Below, piece after piece: positions 17,139 through 26,051 of a stretch of DNA of 64,000 nt. This DNA is from DATAFF01 sp044870245 (lineage in GTDB: Bacteria > Pseudomonadota > Alphaproteobacteria > Rhizobiales > Aestuariivirgaceae): the NCBI GenBank assembly GCA_044870245.1, contig JBIOYR010000135.1, forward strand, positions 1 through 64,000. The letters are read 5' to 3'. The first letter of the stretch is position 1. Every line of letters starts with the position of its first letter. Made by a program: the position numbers and the translations under genes. The notes beneath the pieces were generated by a model. That model was not told the origin of the DNA. It was given only the letters and a program-made list of their open reading frames with translations, and searched no databases.

Positions 17139-17858
17139 TTACTTCTTCTTCTCTTTCTCTCCGCCGCCCTTGGCCGGCTGAGCGGCCGCGGCGGCTGCAG
17201 GCGGTGCCTTCTGGGCAGTTGCCGGGACCTCTGCACTCGGGGTCGCGGCCGTGGCCTCGGCCGCTTCGGCAGTGGTGGTCTCCTCCTCCTTGCCGCCGGC
17301 ACCGGCGATGGTTGCGATCGTGAAGTCGCGATCGCTGATCACCGGCTGCACATTGGGCGGCAGCTTGACGCGGCTGATATGGATCGAGCCGCCGATCTCC
17401 CAGCCGGTGAGATCGATCTCGATCTGCTCAGGAATGCTGTCGGCCGGACAATAGAGCTCGATCTCGTGGCGCACGATGTTGAGGACGCCACCACGCTTCA
17501 ATCCCGGCGAAGCCTCGTGATTGGAGAAATGCACAGGGACCGCGACCGAGATGCGCTGACCGGCGCCAAGGCGGAGAAAATCGACATGGATGACGCGGTC
17601 CCTGACGACGTCGAACTGGAGATCGCGAGGAATGGCGCGGACCTTTTCGCCGCCGATCTCGACATCGACCAGGGTGGACAGGAAGCGACCGGTCTCCACT
17701 GCTTTCCACAGCTGCTTGTAGTCGAGGGCCACCGATTGCGGCTCCTTCTCGCCGCCGTAGATGACGCCTGGAACCAGCCCGTCGCGACGGGCGGCACGGG
17801 CAGCGCCCTTCTTGCCGTTCTTGCGCGCCGACGCCTTCAATGAAATGACCTTCGCCAT
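17139..17858 (-). CDS. rplY: 50S ribosomal protein L25/general stress protein Ctc
   Basis: 239 residues from ATG 17858 (MAKVISLKASARKNGKKGAAR; GGGAG upstream). Long (CTC/TL5-type) L25 binding 5S rRNA: N-terminal RNA-binding domain with LVPGVIYGG, then the TL5 C-terminal beta domain (VPVHFSN... KRGGVLNIVRHEIELYCPADSIPE). A low-complexity Ala/Pro tail ends in GGGEKEKKK, as in many alphaproteobacterial homologues. Precedes pth by 42 bases. Confidence 0.95.
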   Translation of the reverse strand: MAKVISLKASARKNGKKGAARAARRDGLVPGVIYGGEKEPQSVALDYKQLWKAVETGRFLSTLVDVEIGGEKVRAIPRDLQFDVVRDRVIHVDFLRLGAGQRISVAVPVHFSNHEASPGLKRGGVLNIVRHEIELYCPADSIPEQIEIDLTGWEIGGSIHISRVKLPPNVQPVISDRDFTIATIAGAGGKEEETTTAEAAEATAATPSAEVPATAQKAPPAAAAAAQPAKGGGEKEKKK

Positions 17859-18000
17859 CGCCAAACTCCCTCGGCCCTTTGGAAATTCGAACGGAGCCGC
17901 ATTGGCTCCGCCGCAAGGCCCGGCGCTGCCTCCAGGGGTGAACGGTCGCCCGGCGGGCGGGCTTATACCGCCGACCTGGCGCAAATACAACCCCGTAGGG

Positions 18001-18073
18001 GGCATTCGGCAGATAGGCAATAGGCAGTGATTCGTGCTGTTCGCCCGCCTACCGCCTAATCCCTACTGCCTTT
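18001..18073. repeat. TAGGCAG-type intergenic repeat, copy D
   Basis: Left arm ends GATAGGCAATAGGCAGT (to 18028), loop GATTCGTGCTGTTCG, right arm GCCTACCGCCTAATCCCTAC then TGCC (to about 18070). Lies between the prs stop and the rplY start; the remaining 140 bases of this gap show only a GC-rich leader with no clear element. Confidence 0.75.
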
Positions 18074-19006
18074 TCAGTCGAACAGGCTCGACACCGATTC
18101 CTCGCGCGAGGTGCGCCCGGCGGCCTCGCCGATCAGGGGCGCGATCGACAGCACCCGGATGTTGCGCGACACCCGCACCGCCTCGGTCGCCTGGATCGAA
18201 TCGGTGATCACCAGCTCCTTGAGCTTCGAGGCGGTGATGCGGGCCACCGCACCGCCCGACAGGACGCCATGGGTGATGTAGGCGCAGACATCGGTGGCGC
18301 CCTCCTGGAGCAGCGCCTCGGCGGCATTGCACAGGGTGCCGCCGGAATCGACGATGTCATCGACCAGGATGCAGCTGCGGCCACGCACGTCGCCGATGAT
18401 GTTCATGACCTCGGACTCCCCTGCCCGCTCGCGCCGCTTGTCGACGATGGCGAGCGGTGCGCCGATGCGCTTGGCGAGCCCGCGGGCGCGGACCACGCCG
18501 CCGACGTCGGGCGAGATCACGGTGAGATTGGCGCCATCGAAGCGCTCGCGGATGTCGCGGACCATCACCGGGCCGGCGAACAGGTTGTCGGTCGGAATGT
18601 CGAAAAAGCCCTGGATCTGCCCGGCGTGGAGGTCGAGCGTCAGCACCCGGTCGGCGCCGGCGCGCTCGATCATGTTGGCGACGAGCTTGGCGGAGATCGG
18701 GGTGCGGGGGCCGGGCTTGCGATCCTGCCGGGCATAGCCGAAATAGGGCATGACCGCGGTGATGCGGCGCGCCGAGGCGCGGCGCAGCGCATCGATGATG
18801 ATCAGGAGCTCCATCAAATGGTCGTTGGCGGGAAAGGAGGTGGATTGGATGACGAACACATCCTCGCCGCGGACGTTCTCCTGGATCTCGACGAACACCT
18901 CCATGTCGGCAAAGCGACGGACGACGCATTTGGCCAGTGGCAGATGGAGATAGGCAGCGATCGCCTCGGCCAACGGTCGATTGGAATTTCCGCAGACGAT
19001 CTTCAT
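18074..19006 (-). CDS. prs: Ribose-phosphate pyrophosphokinase
   Basis: 310 residues. Makes PRPP from ribose 5-phosphate and ATP for nucleotide, histidine and tryptophan synthesis; also feeds apt in this window. Typical blocks: QSTSFPANDHLMELLI, VMPYFGYARQDRK, DLHAGQIQGFF and the PRPP loop CILVDDIVDSGGTLCNA. Encoded upstream of rplY-pth-ychF in the same direction. Confidence 0.97.
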   Translation of the reverse strand: MKIVCGNSNRPLAEAIAAYLHLPLAKCVVRRFADMEVFVEIQENVRGEDVFVIQSTSFPANDHLMELLIIIDALRRASARRITAVMPYFGYARQDRKPGPRTPISAKLVANMIERAGADRVLTLDLHAGQIQGFFDIPTDNLFAGPVMVRDIRERFDGANLTVISPDVGGVVRARGLAKRIGAPLAIVDKRRERAGESEVMNIIGDVRGRSCILVDDIVDSGGTLCNAAEALLQEGATDVCAYITHGVLSGGAVARITASKLKELVITDSIQATEAVRVSRNIRVLSIAPLIGEAAGRTSREESVSSLFD

Positions 19007-19038
19007 GCGCCATCTCCGCCGTTCGCACGATGACGGGT

Positions 19039-19067
19039 CTATTACAATTGGATCAAGGAAATGCCAA
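19039..19067 (-). promoter_or_regulatory. Candidate sigma-70-type promoter of prs
   Basis: On the reverse strand TTGGCA (19067-19062) and TAATAG (19044-19039) are 17 bases apart, upstream of prs and downstream of the neighbouring lipoprotein stop. The -10 match is partial, so this is tentative. Confidence 0.3.
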
Positions 19068-19090
19068 CTGGCGGATTGGCTTAGAGCACT

Positions 19091-20206
19091 CTATTTCCGG
19101 ACGCTGTTGACAACCTGGAAAATGCCCTCGGAGGCAGCCTGGGTCGCATAATAGGCCGTGTCGCCCCAGCCCTTGTCGAGCGAGCCTGACGGTACGTCAT
19201 TTGCCTGCTTGATGGTGCCGACGACCTTGCCGTCGGGCAACTTGACGATCCAGTCCACCCGGACCCGCTGGTTCGTCCCGGAGGGCGGGCCCAGCGCCAC
19301 CTCGCCGACAATGGTGAAGGCGTCGGCCCGTTCCGCCTCGAGCACCGGCCAGCCGGCCTCGGTGAGGGTGCGGCGCATGGCCAGCACCAGCTCTTCATTG
19401 CCCTTGCCGGGCGAGCCGCGCACCGCGGTGACGGCAACGGCGCGAATCTCCGTGCGATTCCCCGGTGCGGGCGGCGGTGGGATCACCGGCGGTGGTTCGG
19501 CGGTGGCGACGGCGGCACCGGGGGGCTGGGCCGCACCAGGCGCCGGTGGCGGGGTGGGCGCCGGCGGCGCAACCGGGACACCGGCAGCGGCGGCGGCTGC
19601 GAGCGAGCCGTAATAGGTCTCGTAATCAATGTCCCGCTCGGCGTCGGGACCGGCCCTGGCAAAGGCGTCGAGGGGCGGCGGCATGCCCCCGCCGCGGGTT
19701 GCGAAGCCAAGCTCGGCGAGGCGGCTGGACAGGCCCTCGGCGGTCACGGCGGCGATGCGCAGAAGCATGGTCGTGGTGACCGAGGCCCAGGGATCGGTGC
19801 CGTTCAAGGGCGCCTGCTCGGCACCCTCGATGACATGCAGGACACCGCCGGTGTTGCCGGTGAGAACCCAGCGGTAGGACAGGCTCACCACGGTCCCTTG
19901 CGGGGTGGCGCCGAAGGTGCCAGCAAGCTTGTAGCCCTCGGCAAAGCTGCCCTGGACGATGCCGACATTGCGGCGGGCCGCCGTCTTGGCCAGCGCCAGC
20001 GCAAGAATGCCGGCACGCTCGGGCGGCAAGCTCTCCATGGCGGTGACAGCGATCGGCGGTGGCTGCCGCGCCGACAGCGGCGCCAGCGCGTTCTTGGCAA
20101 AGGGGGACCGGCCGCCGGTGCAGCCGGCGTTGAGAACGAGCCCGGCGAGGAGCAGAAGGGTTGCCGCCGCCCGGCAAAGTCCAGCGATTGCGCGCGCCGC
20201 CGTCAC
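19091..20206 (-). CDS. Lipoprotein with two copies of one domain
   Basis: 371 residues with a GTG start. Signal peptide with lipobox LNAGC (Cys about 29), so a lipid-anchored envelope protein. Residues about 75-165 and 280-365 are related: each has a strand ending in a conserved Gly (KLAGTFG / TIVGEVA), a P-x-G turn, an RW or DW strand (YRWVLTG / VDWIVKL), a Gly turn, an Asp-x-W (DPWA / KGWGDTA) and a helix ending AEG or SEG. A Pro/Ala-rich linker (about 205-255) joins them. Family known only as conserved alphaproteobacterial hypothetical; function unknown. It lies five bases after the M24 gene and probably shares its transcript. Confidence 0.7.
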   Translation of the reverse strand: MTAARAIAGLCRAAATLLLLAGLVLNAGCTGGRSPFAKNALAPLSARQPPPIAVTAMESLPPERAGILALALAKTAARRNVGIVQGSFAEGYKLAGTFGATPQGTVVSLSYRWVLTGNTGGVLHVIEGAEQAPLNGTDPWASVTTTMLLRIAAVTAEGLSSRLAELGFATRGGGMPPPLDAFARAGPDAERDIDYETYYGSLAAAAAAGVPVAPPAPTPPPAPGAAQPPGAAVATAEPPPVIPPPPAPGNRTEIRAVAVTAVRGSPGKGNEELVLAMRRTLTEAGWPVLEAERADAFTIVGEVALGPPSGTNQRVRVDWIVKLPDGKVVGTIKQANDVPSGSLDKGWGDTAYYATQAASEGIFQVVNSVRK

Positions 20207-20211
20207 TCCCG

Positions 20212-21363
20212 CTACCGAACGATGAGATCGACCGGATGCCGCGACAGCGGCTCGGGCGGGCCCTCGCCGATGATGTAGGTGCGCCCCAACGTCATCGCCG
20301 TCTGGCTGTCGGAGTCCATCAGGATCATATGGGCGAACATCACCATCCCGGGTTGCAGCAGGAAGGGGTTGCCGTGATAGAACATCGGCGCGTCCATCCA
20401 GGACGGGGTGAATTTGGCACCGAGCGAGTAGCCGCAGGCGTTGAGACGATGACGCGTCATGCCATGCTCGTCGGCAATTCTTGCATGGGCATCGAACACC
20501 TCCCCTGCGGTGTGTCCCGGTCGCATCACCGCCTCGCAGGCCTTCAGCGCCGCCACCGCCGCTTCATGCATCGCGACATGCCGGCGAGTCGGCTCCCCGA
20601 TGACAATCGTGCGCATCAGCGCGGCATGATAATGGCGGTAGACGCCGGCAAACTCCAAGGTGAGCTGGTCGTTGTTCGACAACCTCCGGCGGCCGGACTT
20701 GTAGCGGCAGAGAAGGGCATCGGGGCCCGAGCCGATGATGAACTCGTTCCCTGGATAGTCGCCGCCGCCGGCGAAGATCGCGGCCTGCTGGGCGGCCAGG
20801 ATCTCGCCCTCATCGGCATTGGCGCCGCTCGCCGCGATACCGGCGAGGAGCGCCTTGTCGCCGAGCTCGCCGGCTTTGCGGACATAGGCGAGCTCGGCCG
20901 GTGATTTCAAGGCGCGCAGCCGGCTGACGAGGTCGGATTGATCGACCAACCGGCAGAAGCCGTCGAGCGCCTCATCGACCTGCTTGCCATTGTAATGGGT
21001 GAGGCCATAAGCGTTGGTCTCGATGCCCAGTCGCTTGCCGGCGCAGCCGAGATCCTCGAGCATGGCGCGCAGCTGATCGGCGGGGCGCGCGCCCGCCTCG
21101 TCGGTCCAGATGCGGATGTCCTCGATGATCGAGGTGTGCTGCGCCTGCCTCAGATCGGCCGAGCGGGTCAGCAATGCCAGGCGGCCATCGGCGCCAAGAT
21201 AGAGGCACTGGAAGAAGCAGAAGCCGAAGGTGTCGTAGCCGGTGAGGTAGTACATGCTCTCCTGGTTGAACATCAGGAGCCCGTCGAGCCTTTCCTTGGC
21301 AAGCTCGCGGGTGACCATGTCGATGCGGTCGCGGTACTCCGTCTTTTCGAAGTGCAAAGCCAA
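20212..21363 (-). CDS. M24/creatinase-like hydrolase lacking metal ligands
   Basis: 383 residues from TTG 21363 (GGGAGGAAG just upstream; the family begins (M)ALHF). The creatinase N-terminal domain contains MYYLTGYDTFGF, followed by the pita-bread fold. In the sequence LTLEFAGVYRHYHAALMRT the two metal-binding Asp of aminopeptidase P are Glu and Ala, the GHGIG His loop reads CGYSLGAKF, and the first Glu ligand region reads FAHMILMD. This is the pattern of metal-free relatives such as creatinase and ectoine hydrolase DoeA rather than true Xaa-Pro peptidases. The substrate is unknown. It follows pgeF by 26 bases. Confidence 0.8.
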   Translation of the reverse strand: MALHFEKTEYRDRIDMVTRELAKERLDGLLMFNQESMYYLTGYDTFGFCFFQCLYLGADGRLALLTRSADLRQAQHTSIIEDIRIWTDEAGARPADQLRAMLEDLGCAGKRLGIETNAYGLTHYNGKQVDEALDGFCRLVDQSDLVSRLRALKSPAELAYVRKAGELGDKALLAGIAASGANADEGEILAAQQAAIFAGGGDYPGNEFIIGSGPDALLCRYKSGRRRLSNNDQLTLEFAGVYRHYHAALMRTIVIGEPTRRHVAMHEAAVAALKACEAVMRPGHTAGEVFDAHARIADEHGMTRHRLNACGYSLGAKFTPSWMDAPMFYHGNPFLLQPGMVMFAHMILMDSDSQTAMTLGRTYIIGEGPPEPLSRHPVDLIVR

Positions 21364-21389
21364 TTCTTCCTCCCTTTCCTGGCGACCCG

Positions 21390-22157
21390 TCAGGGTTCGA
21401 GCATCACCGCCGAGATCTGGCGGCCATAGTCCGTCTCGCCGCGATGGGTGGCGCGGCGATAGCTGAAGAAGCGCTGTTCCTCCCGATAAGTGCAGGCCCT
21501 GACGATCTCGACCTGCTGGAGGCCCAAGGCTTCGAGCCGGTAGGCGCAATAGGCCTGGAGATCGAAGCGGTGATGGAGCGGCCGGTCGCTCGCGACGAAG
21601 AAGCGGGCATTGCCCGGCTCGCTTGCCAGGAAGCGATCGTAGAAGTCCTGCCCCACCTCATAGGCGGCCTGGCTGATGGCCGGGCCGATGGCCGCGACGA
21701 TGTGGCGGCGGTGGCCGCCGAGGCGCTCCATCTCGTCGATGGTCGATTCGAGCACCCGCCCGACGGCGCCCTTCCAGCCGGCATGGGCGGCGCCGACGAT
21801 GCCGACGGTGGTGTCGGCCATGAGCACCGGAGCGCAGTCGGCGGTGAGGATGGCGATGGCAATGCCGGGGCGGCGGGTGACGAGACCGTCGGCTTTTGGC
21901 CGGGCGCTCTCGTCCCATGGCTCGGTCACCTGCATGACGGTGTTGCCGTGAACCTGAAAGACCGACAGGAGATTCGCCGGCTCGGCGCCGAGAGCCTCGG
22001 CCACCGACTGCCGGTTGCGGCGCACCGTGGAGAGATCATCGCCCGAGCCGAGGCCGCAATTGAGCGAGGCGTAGAGACCCTGAGAACAACCGCCCTCGCG
22101 GGTGAAGAAGCCGTGGCGCAGGCCTGCGATTTGTCCCAGTCCGGCAGCCTCGATCAT
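21390..22157 (-). CDS. pgeF: YfiH/LACC1-family purine nucleoside phosphorylase
   Basis: 255 residues. Family phrases: RHGFFTREGG, LNCGLGSGDD, QVHGN, TADCAPVL, HAGWKGA with the zinc-binding His/Cys/His set, and CTYREEQRFFSYRR. Members were called polyphenol oxidases and were later shown to act on purine nucleosides; PgeF also removes mis-incorporated L-Ser from peptidoglycan precursors in E. coli. Which role applies here is unknown. It starts three bases after the methyltransferase gene. Confidence 0.9.
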   Translation of the reverse strand: MIEAAGLGQIAGLRHGFFTREGGCSQGLYASLNCGLGSGDDLSTVRRNRQSVAEALGAEPANLLSVFQVHGNTVMQVTEPWDESARPKADGLVTRRPGIAIAILTADCAPVLMADTTVGIVGAAHAGWKGAVGRVLESTIDEMERLGGHRRHIVAAIGPAISQAAYEVGQDFYDRFLASEPGNARFFVASDRPLHHRFDLQAYCAYRLEALGLQQVEIVRACTYREEQRFFSYRRATHRGETDYGRQISAVMLEP

Positions 22158-22160
22158 GGT

Positions 22161-23249
22161 TCACCCCGGGGTAAAGGGAAATGGCGGCGGCAGGTTGGGA
22201 TGGCCGGCGCCCAGGACCTTGAACAGGTGCCCCATCTGGTCGGCGGCCGCAAGCCTTGCCGCCGCTGCGGCGATCTCGGCGCGGATGGCCGGGGGCTGGT
22301 TGCGCTCGAGGGCGGCGACCCTGGCGCCAAGCCCCATGGCGGCGAGGAAGCCTGCCTGATCGATCAGGGAATAGGCCGCTGCGCCGGCTTGCCGCAGGCA
22401 GTTTGCGAGGCTTGCGAAATCGACATGGGAGGTGATGTCGGCCTCACCCGGATGCGCCAGCGGATCGGCCCGGCGATGGCCTGAGACCGCCTGGAGGGTG
22501 TCGCCGGTGGCCGATGCCGGATGACCGTAGTCGATGATCAGCGCCAGCGACGGTGCCGCGGCCAGCCGCGCACCGATCGCAGCGGCAAGCCGGCAGCGTT
22601 CGGGAGCGATCTCGGCGATCGCCCCCTCGCCGGCATCGAGGGCCCAGGCGGGCACGAGATCGTCGGCGACCGGATCGGGTGCGAGGCCGAGGGCGAGATT
22701 GCCGGTCTGATCGAGCCCCACCACCCGCTCATGCCAGCGGCCGCCCCTTCGCTGGAGCTGCCGGATGGCGATGGCGTCGAAGAATTCGTTGGCGACGAGA
22801 ATGATCGGGCCTTGCGGAACCTCGTCGAGCCGCCCATGCCAGGCGACACCTTCGGCGGCGCCGGCGAGGGTCCGACGCTGCAGGGCGGCGAGCGTCGGGC
22901 TCGTCTCGACGAGGTGAACGCGGGCAGCAGCGCCGAAGGCCGGGGCGATGCGGCAGGCCCTGAGCAGATCGGCCATCAGCGTGCCGCGGCCGGGACCAAG
23001 CTCGACCAGGCGGAGCGGATCGGGCCGTCCGATGAGCTCCCAGGCGGCAAGGCACCAGATACCAATCAGCTCGCCGAAGATCTGCGACACCTCGGGCGCG
23101 GTGATGAAGTCGCCCTGCCGGCCGAAAGGCATTCGCGCCATGTAATAACCGTGCCGCGGATGGGCGAGGCAGAGCGTCATGTAGCGGTCGATGGTCAGCG
23201 GACCGTCGCTCGCGATCATTTCCTTGATGATGGTCTCGAGCGTGCTCAT
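22161..23249 (-). CDS. SAM-dependent methyltransferase, NDUFAF7/MidA family
   Basis: 362 residues. Contains the family's N-terminal region (MTLCLAHPRHGYYM, GDFITAPEVSQIFGELIG) and the SAM loop LVELGPGRGTLMADLL, then SPTLAALQ and VANEFFDAI. The mitochondrial relative NDUFAF7 methylates an arginine of complex I subunit NDUFS2; a role in respiratory complex I assembly is likely but inferred. ATGA overlap with lgt upstream and a three-base gap to pgeF point to one operon (lgt-this gene-pgeF-M24-lipoprotein). Confidence 0.9.
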   Translation of the reverse strand: MSTLETIIKEMIASDGPLTIDRYMTLCLAHPRHGYYMARMPFGRQGDFITAPEVSQIFGELIGIWCLAAWELIGRPDPLRLVELGPGRGTLMADLLRACRIAPAFGAAARVHLVETSPTLAALQRRTLAGAAEGVAWHGRLDEVPQGPIILVANEFFDAIAIRQLQRRGGRWHERVVGLDQTGNLALGLAPDPVADDLVPAWALDAGEGAIAEIAPERCRLAAAIGARLAAAPSLALIIDYGHPASATGDTLQAVSGHRRADPLAHPGEADITSHVDFASLANCLRQAGAAAYSLIDQAGFLAAMGLGARVAALERNQPPAIRAEIAAAAARLAAADQMGHLFKVLGAGHPNLPPPFPFTPG

Positions 23250-24064
23250 CCGGAGCTGCGGGCGCGCAGGATGAGCCAGATGCCGATGGCGATGAGCGGC
23301 AGCGACAGCAGCATGCCGGCGGTGAGAAAGCCGATGACCGGGCCGAGCTGGGCGTCAGGCTCGCGGAAGAACTCGACGAAGAAGCGTGCGATGCCATAGC
23401 CCAATGCAAAGATGCCGGCGACCAGGCCGGGCCGCGCCAGGGCATGATAGCGGTCGGTGGCGACCTTGATGACGATGAAAAGGGCGAGCCCTTCCAGAAC
23501 CGCCTCGTAGAGCTGGCTCGGATGGCGCGGCTCCGGCCCGCCATCGGGAAAGACCATGGCCCAGGGAACGGTGGAGGCCCGGCCATAGAGCTCGCCATTG
23601 ATGAAATTGGCGAGGCGACCGAGCCCGAGGCCGATCGGCACGCCGGTGGCGGCGAGGTCGAGCAGCCGATCGAGGCCGATGCCGTGCCGTCGCCCAAAGG
23701 CCCAGGCGGCGATGATCACACCGAAGAAGCCGCCATGGAACGACATGCCGCCGTGCCAGACCTCGAGAATGGCGAGCGGGTGGGCAAGATAATGCGGCAG
23801 ATTGTAGAACAGCACATAGCCGAGCCGGCCGCCCAGCACCACGCCGAGGGTGGCCCAGAGGAGGAAATCGTCGAGCTGCTGTGCCGTAACCGGCGGGCCG
23901 CCCGGCTCCCATAATTCGGGGCGCCGCACCAGATGCTTGGCATAGGCGACGGCGAGCAGCAGGCCGAAGACATAGGCAAGCGCGTACCAGCGGATGGCGA
24001 GCGGGCCGATCGAGAAGGCGACGGGATCAATCTCCGGAAAGGGGACGGCATAAAGGGGTGGCAT
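23246..24064 (-). CDS. lgt: Prolipoprotein diacylglyceryl transferase
   Basis: 272 residues from ATG 24064 (MPPLYAVPFPEIDPVAFSIGPLAIRW). Inner-membrane enzyme moving diacylglyceryl from phosphatidylglycerol to lipobox Cys of prolipoproteins. Family motifs: WHGGMSFHGGFFG and GRLANFINGELYGR with the essential arginines and glycines, and HPSQLYEA. About seven hydrophobic helices. First gene of a five-gene reverse operon whose last member is itself a lipoprotein. About 108 bases separate it from divergent ubiK. Confidence 0.95.
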   Translation of the reverse strand: MPPLYAVPFPEIDPVAFSIGPLAIRWYALAYVFGLLLAVAYAKHLVRRPELWEPGGPPVTAQQLDDFLLWATLGVVLGGRLGYVLFYNLPHYLAHPLAILEVWHGGMSFHGGFFGVIIAAWAFGRRHGIGLDRLLDLAATGVPIGLGLGRLANFINGELYGRASTVPWAMVFPDGGPEPRHPSQLYEAVLEGLALFIVIKVATDRYHALARPGLVAGIFALGYGIARFFVEFFREPDAQLGPVIGFLTAGMLLSLPLIAIGIWLILRARSSG

Positions 24065-24172
24065 GTCGCGGCGACACTGGGCTGAAGGCGGTGATTTGGT
24101 CAATCCACCTTGAATGAGGCCCGGTTGCGACATAGTTGTCTGGACGGCGACGATCTCAGAAAGGGCCATGCC

Positions 24173-24535
24173 ATGACCACGACCTCCTCGCGTTTCTTCG
24201 ACGAGATCGCCAAGCTGATGAACAGTGCCGCCGGGGCCGCTCAAGGGGTGCGCCGCGAGATCGACACGCTGGTCAAGGCGCAGGTCGAGCGCGTGCTCAA
24301 CGAGCTCAATGTGGTGCAGCGGGAGGAATTCGACGCGGTCAAGGAGATGGCGGGCCGTGCTCGGGAGGAGAACGAGCGGCTGCAGGCACGGGTGGCGGAG
24401 CTCGAGCGGCAGGTCCCCGGAACGGTCGGAAAGGCCGCACCGCAATCGCAATCCACCACCCAGCCGAGTCCGGCACCGCCGCCGTTCCCGGCAAACGAGT
24501 CCGGCAGCGGCGGACCATCGGCAAGCGGTGCCTGA
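24173..24535 (+). CDS. ubiK: UbiK/BMFP-domain accessory protein
   Basis: 120 residues from ATG 24173 (AAAGGG upstream). Matches the YqiC/BMFP family: amphipathic N-terminal helix FFDEIAKLMNSAAGAAQG(V)RREID, then VERVLNELNVVQREEFDAVKEMA and a long coiled coil to about residue 82. A Gln/Pro/Ser-rich tail of about 35 residues follows. UbiK helps ubiquinone synthesis in E. coli and the Brucella homologue is membrane-fusogenic. Divergent from lgt. Confidence 0.85.
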   Translation: MTTTSSRFFDEIAKLMNSAAGAAQGVRREIDTLVKAQVERVLNELNVVQREEFDAVKEMAGRAREENERLQARVAELERQVPGTVGKAAPQSQSTTQPSPAPPPFPANESGSGGPSASGA

Positions 24536-24726
24536 GAGGCACAGAAGTCGCGCTTCATATCCGACAAATCGATCTCGGGTCTTGATGCGCGACTCGCGAT
24601 TGGGCAACTTCTTGTTTGGTGGCTAGGGCATTGATTCGGGGGGCCAATCGGGGAGCCTCCAGCGCGGTCCTTGCCTCCTGAGATCACTTACTGGCGGTGC
24701 CGTCGGGCACCGCGGGGGGAACAAAG

Positions 24727-25230
24727 ATGACGGCTGCTGCCCCTTTGCTCGTCGAGGACGCTCCCAATCCCATCGACAAGATCGAACACCTCGCCGCACG
24801 GCACGACTGGTTCGTCGACCGGCCGGGCGACGACGAGGTCAACATGATCGTCGCCGGCGGTTGGACCGACCTTCATGTCAGCATCAATTGGCGCGAGGAT
24901 CTCGAAGGGCTGCACATCGCCTGCTCCTTCGACCTCAAGGTTCCGTCGAACCGGCGCGGCGAGGTTGCCCGGCTGGTGACGCTGATCAACGAGCAGCTCT
25001 ATTTCGGTCACTTCGATCTATGGGCGAGCGAGGGGACGCTGTTGTTCCGCAACGGTCTCCTGCTGACCGGCGGGGCGCAGGCGAGCGAAGCGCAATGCGA
25101 GGCGCTGATCGATCTGGCGCTCGACGCCTGCGAGCGGTATTTTCCGGCCTTCCAGTTCGTGATCTGGGCCGGCAAAACCGCCGATGATGCGATGCGATCC
25201 TGCTTGATCGAGACCATGGGTGAGGCATGA
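24727..25230 (+). CDS. YbjN domain-containing protein
   Basis: 167 residues from ATG 24727 (MTAAAPLLVEDAPNPIDKIEHLA; GGGGGAACAAAG upstream). The fold order (HDWFVDRPGDDEVNMIVAGGWTDLHVSI, helix RGEVARLVTLINEQLYFGHFDLW, strand GTLLFRNGLLL, final helix to WAGKTADDAM) is that of the YbjN/DUF1790 family common upstream of proC in alphaproteobacteria. It overlaps proC by four bases. The role is unknown; these proteins have a CesT-chaperone-like fold. Confidence 0.85.
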   Translation: MTAAAPLLVEDAPNPIDKIEHLAARHDWFVDRPGDDEVNMIVAGGWTDLHVSINWREDLEGLHIACSFDLKVPSNRRGEVARLVTLINEQLYFGHFDLWASEGTLLFRNGLLLTGGAQASEAQCEALIDLALDACERYFPAFQFVIWAGKTADDAMRSCLIETMGEA

Positions 25231-26048
25231 GCCTGCCGCTTGGCGGCACGCTTGCACTGATCGGCGCCGGGAAGATGGGCGGCGCGCTGCTCGAAGGCTG
25301 GCTCAGGCAGGGCATCGACCCGGCGCAGGTGGTGGCGTTCGATCCGCATCCGCCGCCCGAGATGGCGGCCGTTCTGAAAGACCGCAATATCCGGCACAAT
25401 CCTGACCCGAGGACGCTCGAGCGCCTCGAGGTGGTGCTGGTGGCGGTCAAGCCGCAATTCATGGACGAGGCGCTGGCACAGGCGGAGCCGCTGGCGCAGC
25501 ATCGTCCGCTCGTCATCTCGGTCGCGGCGGGCAAGACCATCGCGACCTTCGAGCAGTGGTGCGGCAACGAGGCACCGGTGGTCAGGGCGATGCCGAACAC
25601 ACCGGCCGCGGTCGGCCGGGGCATCACCGCGATGGTGGCCAATGCCCATGTCGATGCACGGCAGCGGGCGCTGGCCCTCGCGCTGCTCTCGGCGGTCGGC
25701 GAGGTGGTGACGCTCGATGACGAGGCGCTGCTCGATGCCGTCACCGCGGTCTCGGGTTCGGGTCCGGCCTATGTGTTCTATCTCACCGAATGCCTGGCGG
25801 CGGCGGGACGAGCGGCCGGGCTCGACGCGGCGCTGGCGGTGCAGCTTGCCCGCGCCACCGTTGCCGGGGCCGGCGAGCTGATGCGCCAGAGCGGCCTGCC
25901 GGCGGAGGTGCTGCGGCAGAACGTGACCTCTCCCAAGGGCACCACCCAGGCGGCGCTCGAGGTGCTGATGGCGGATGACGGGCTCGAGCCGCTGATGCGC
26001 CGGGCGGTCGAGGCGGCGCAGCGGCGGTCGAGGGAGTTGGGGAAATAG
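25227..26048 (+). CDS. proC: Pyrroline-5-carboxylate reductase
   Basis: 273 residues. Last step of proline synthesis. N-terminal dinucleotide site LIGAGKMGGALLEGWL, VAVKPQFMDEAL, RAMPNTPAAVGRG, and the C-terminal signature LLDAVTAVSGSGPAYVFYL and TSPKGTTQAALEVL are all in place. Starts by ATGA overlap with the YbjN gene; repeat copy E follows the stop. Confidence 0.97.
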   Translation: MSLPLGGTLALIGAGKMGGALLEGWLRQGIDPAQVVAFDPHPPPEMAAVLKDRNIRHNPDPRTLERLEVVLVAVKPQFMDEALAQAEPLAQHRPLVISVAAGKTIATFEQWCGNEAPVVRAMPNTPAAVGRGITAMVANAHVDARQRALALALLSAVGEVVTLDDEALLDAVTAVSGSGPAYVFYLTECLAAAGRAAGLDAALAVQLARATVAGAGELMRQSGLPAEVLRQNVTSPKGTTQAALEVLMADDGLEPLMRRAVEAAQRRSRELGK

Positions 26049-26051
26049 CGA

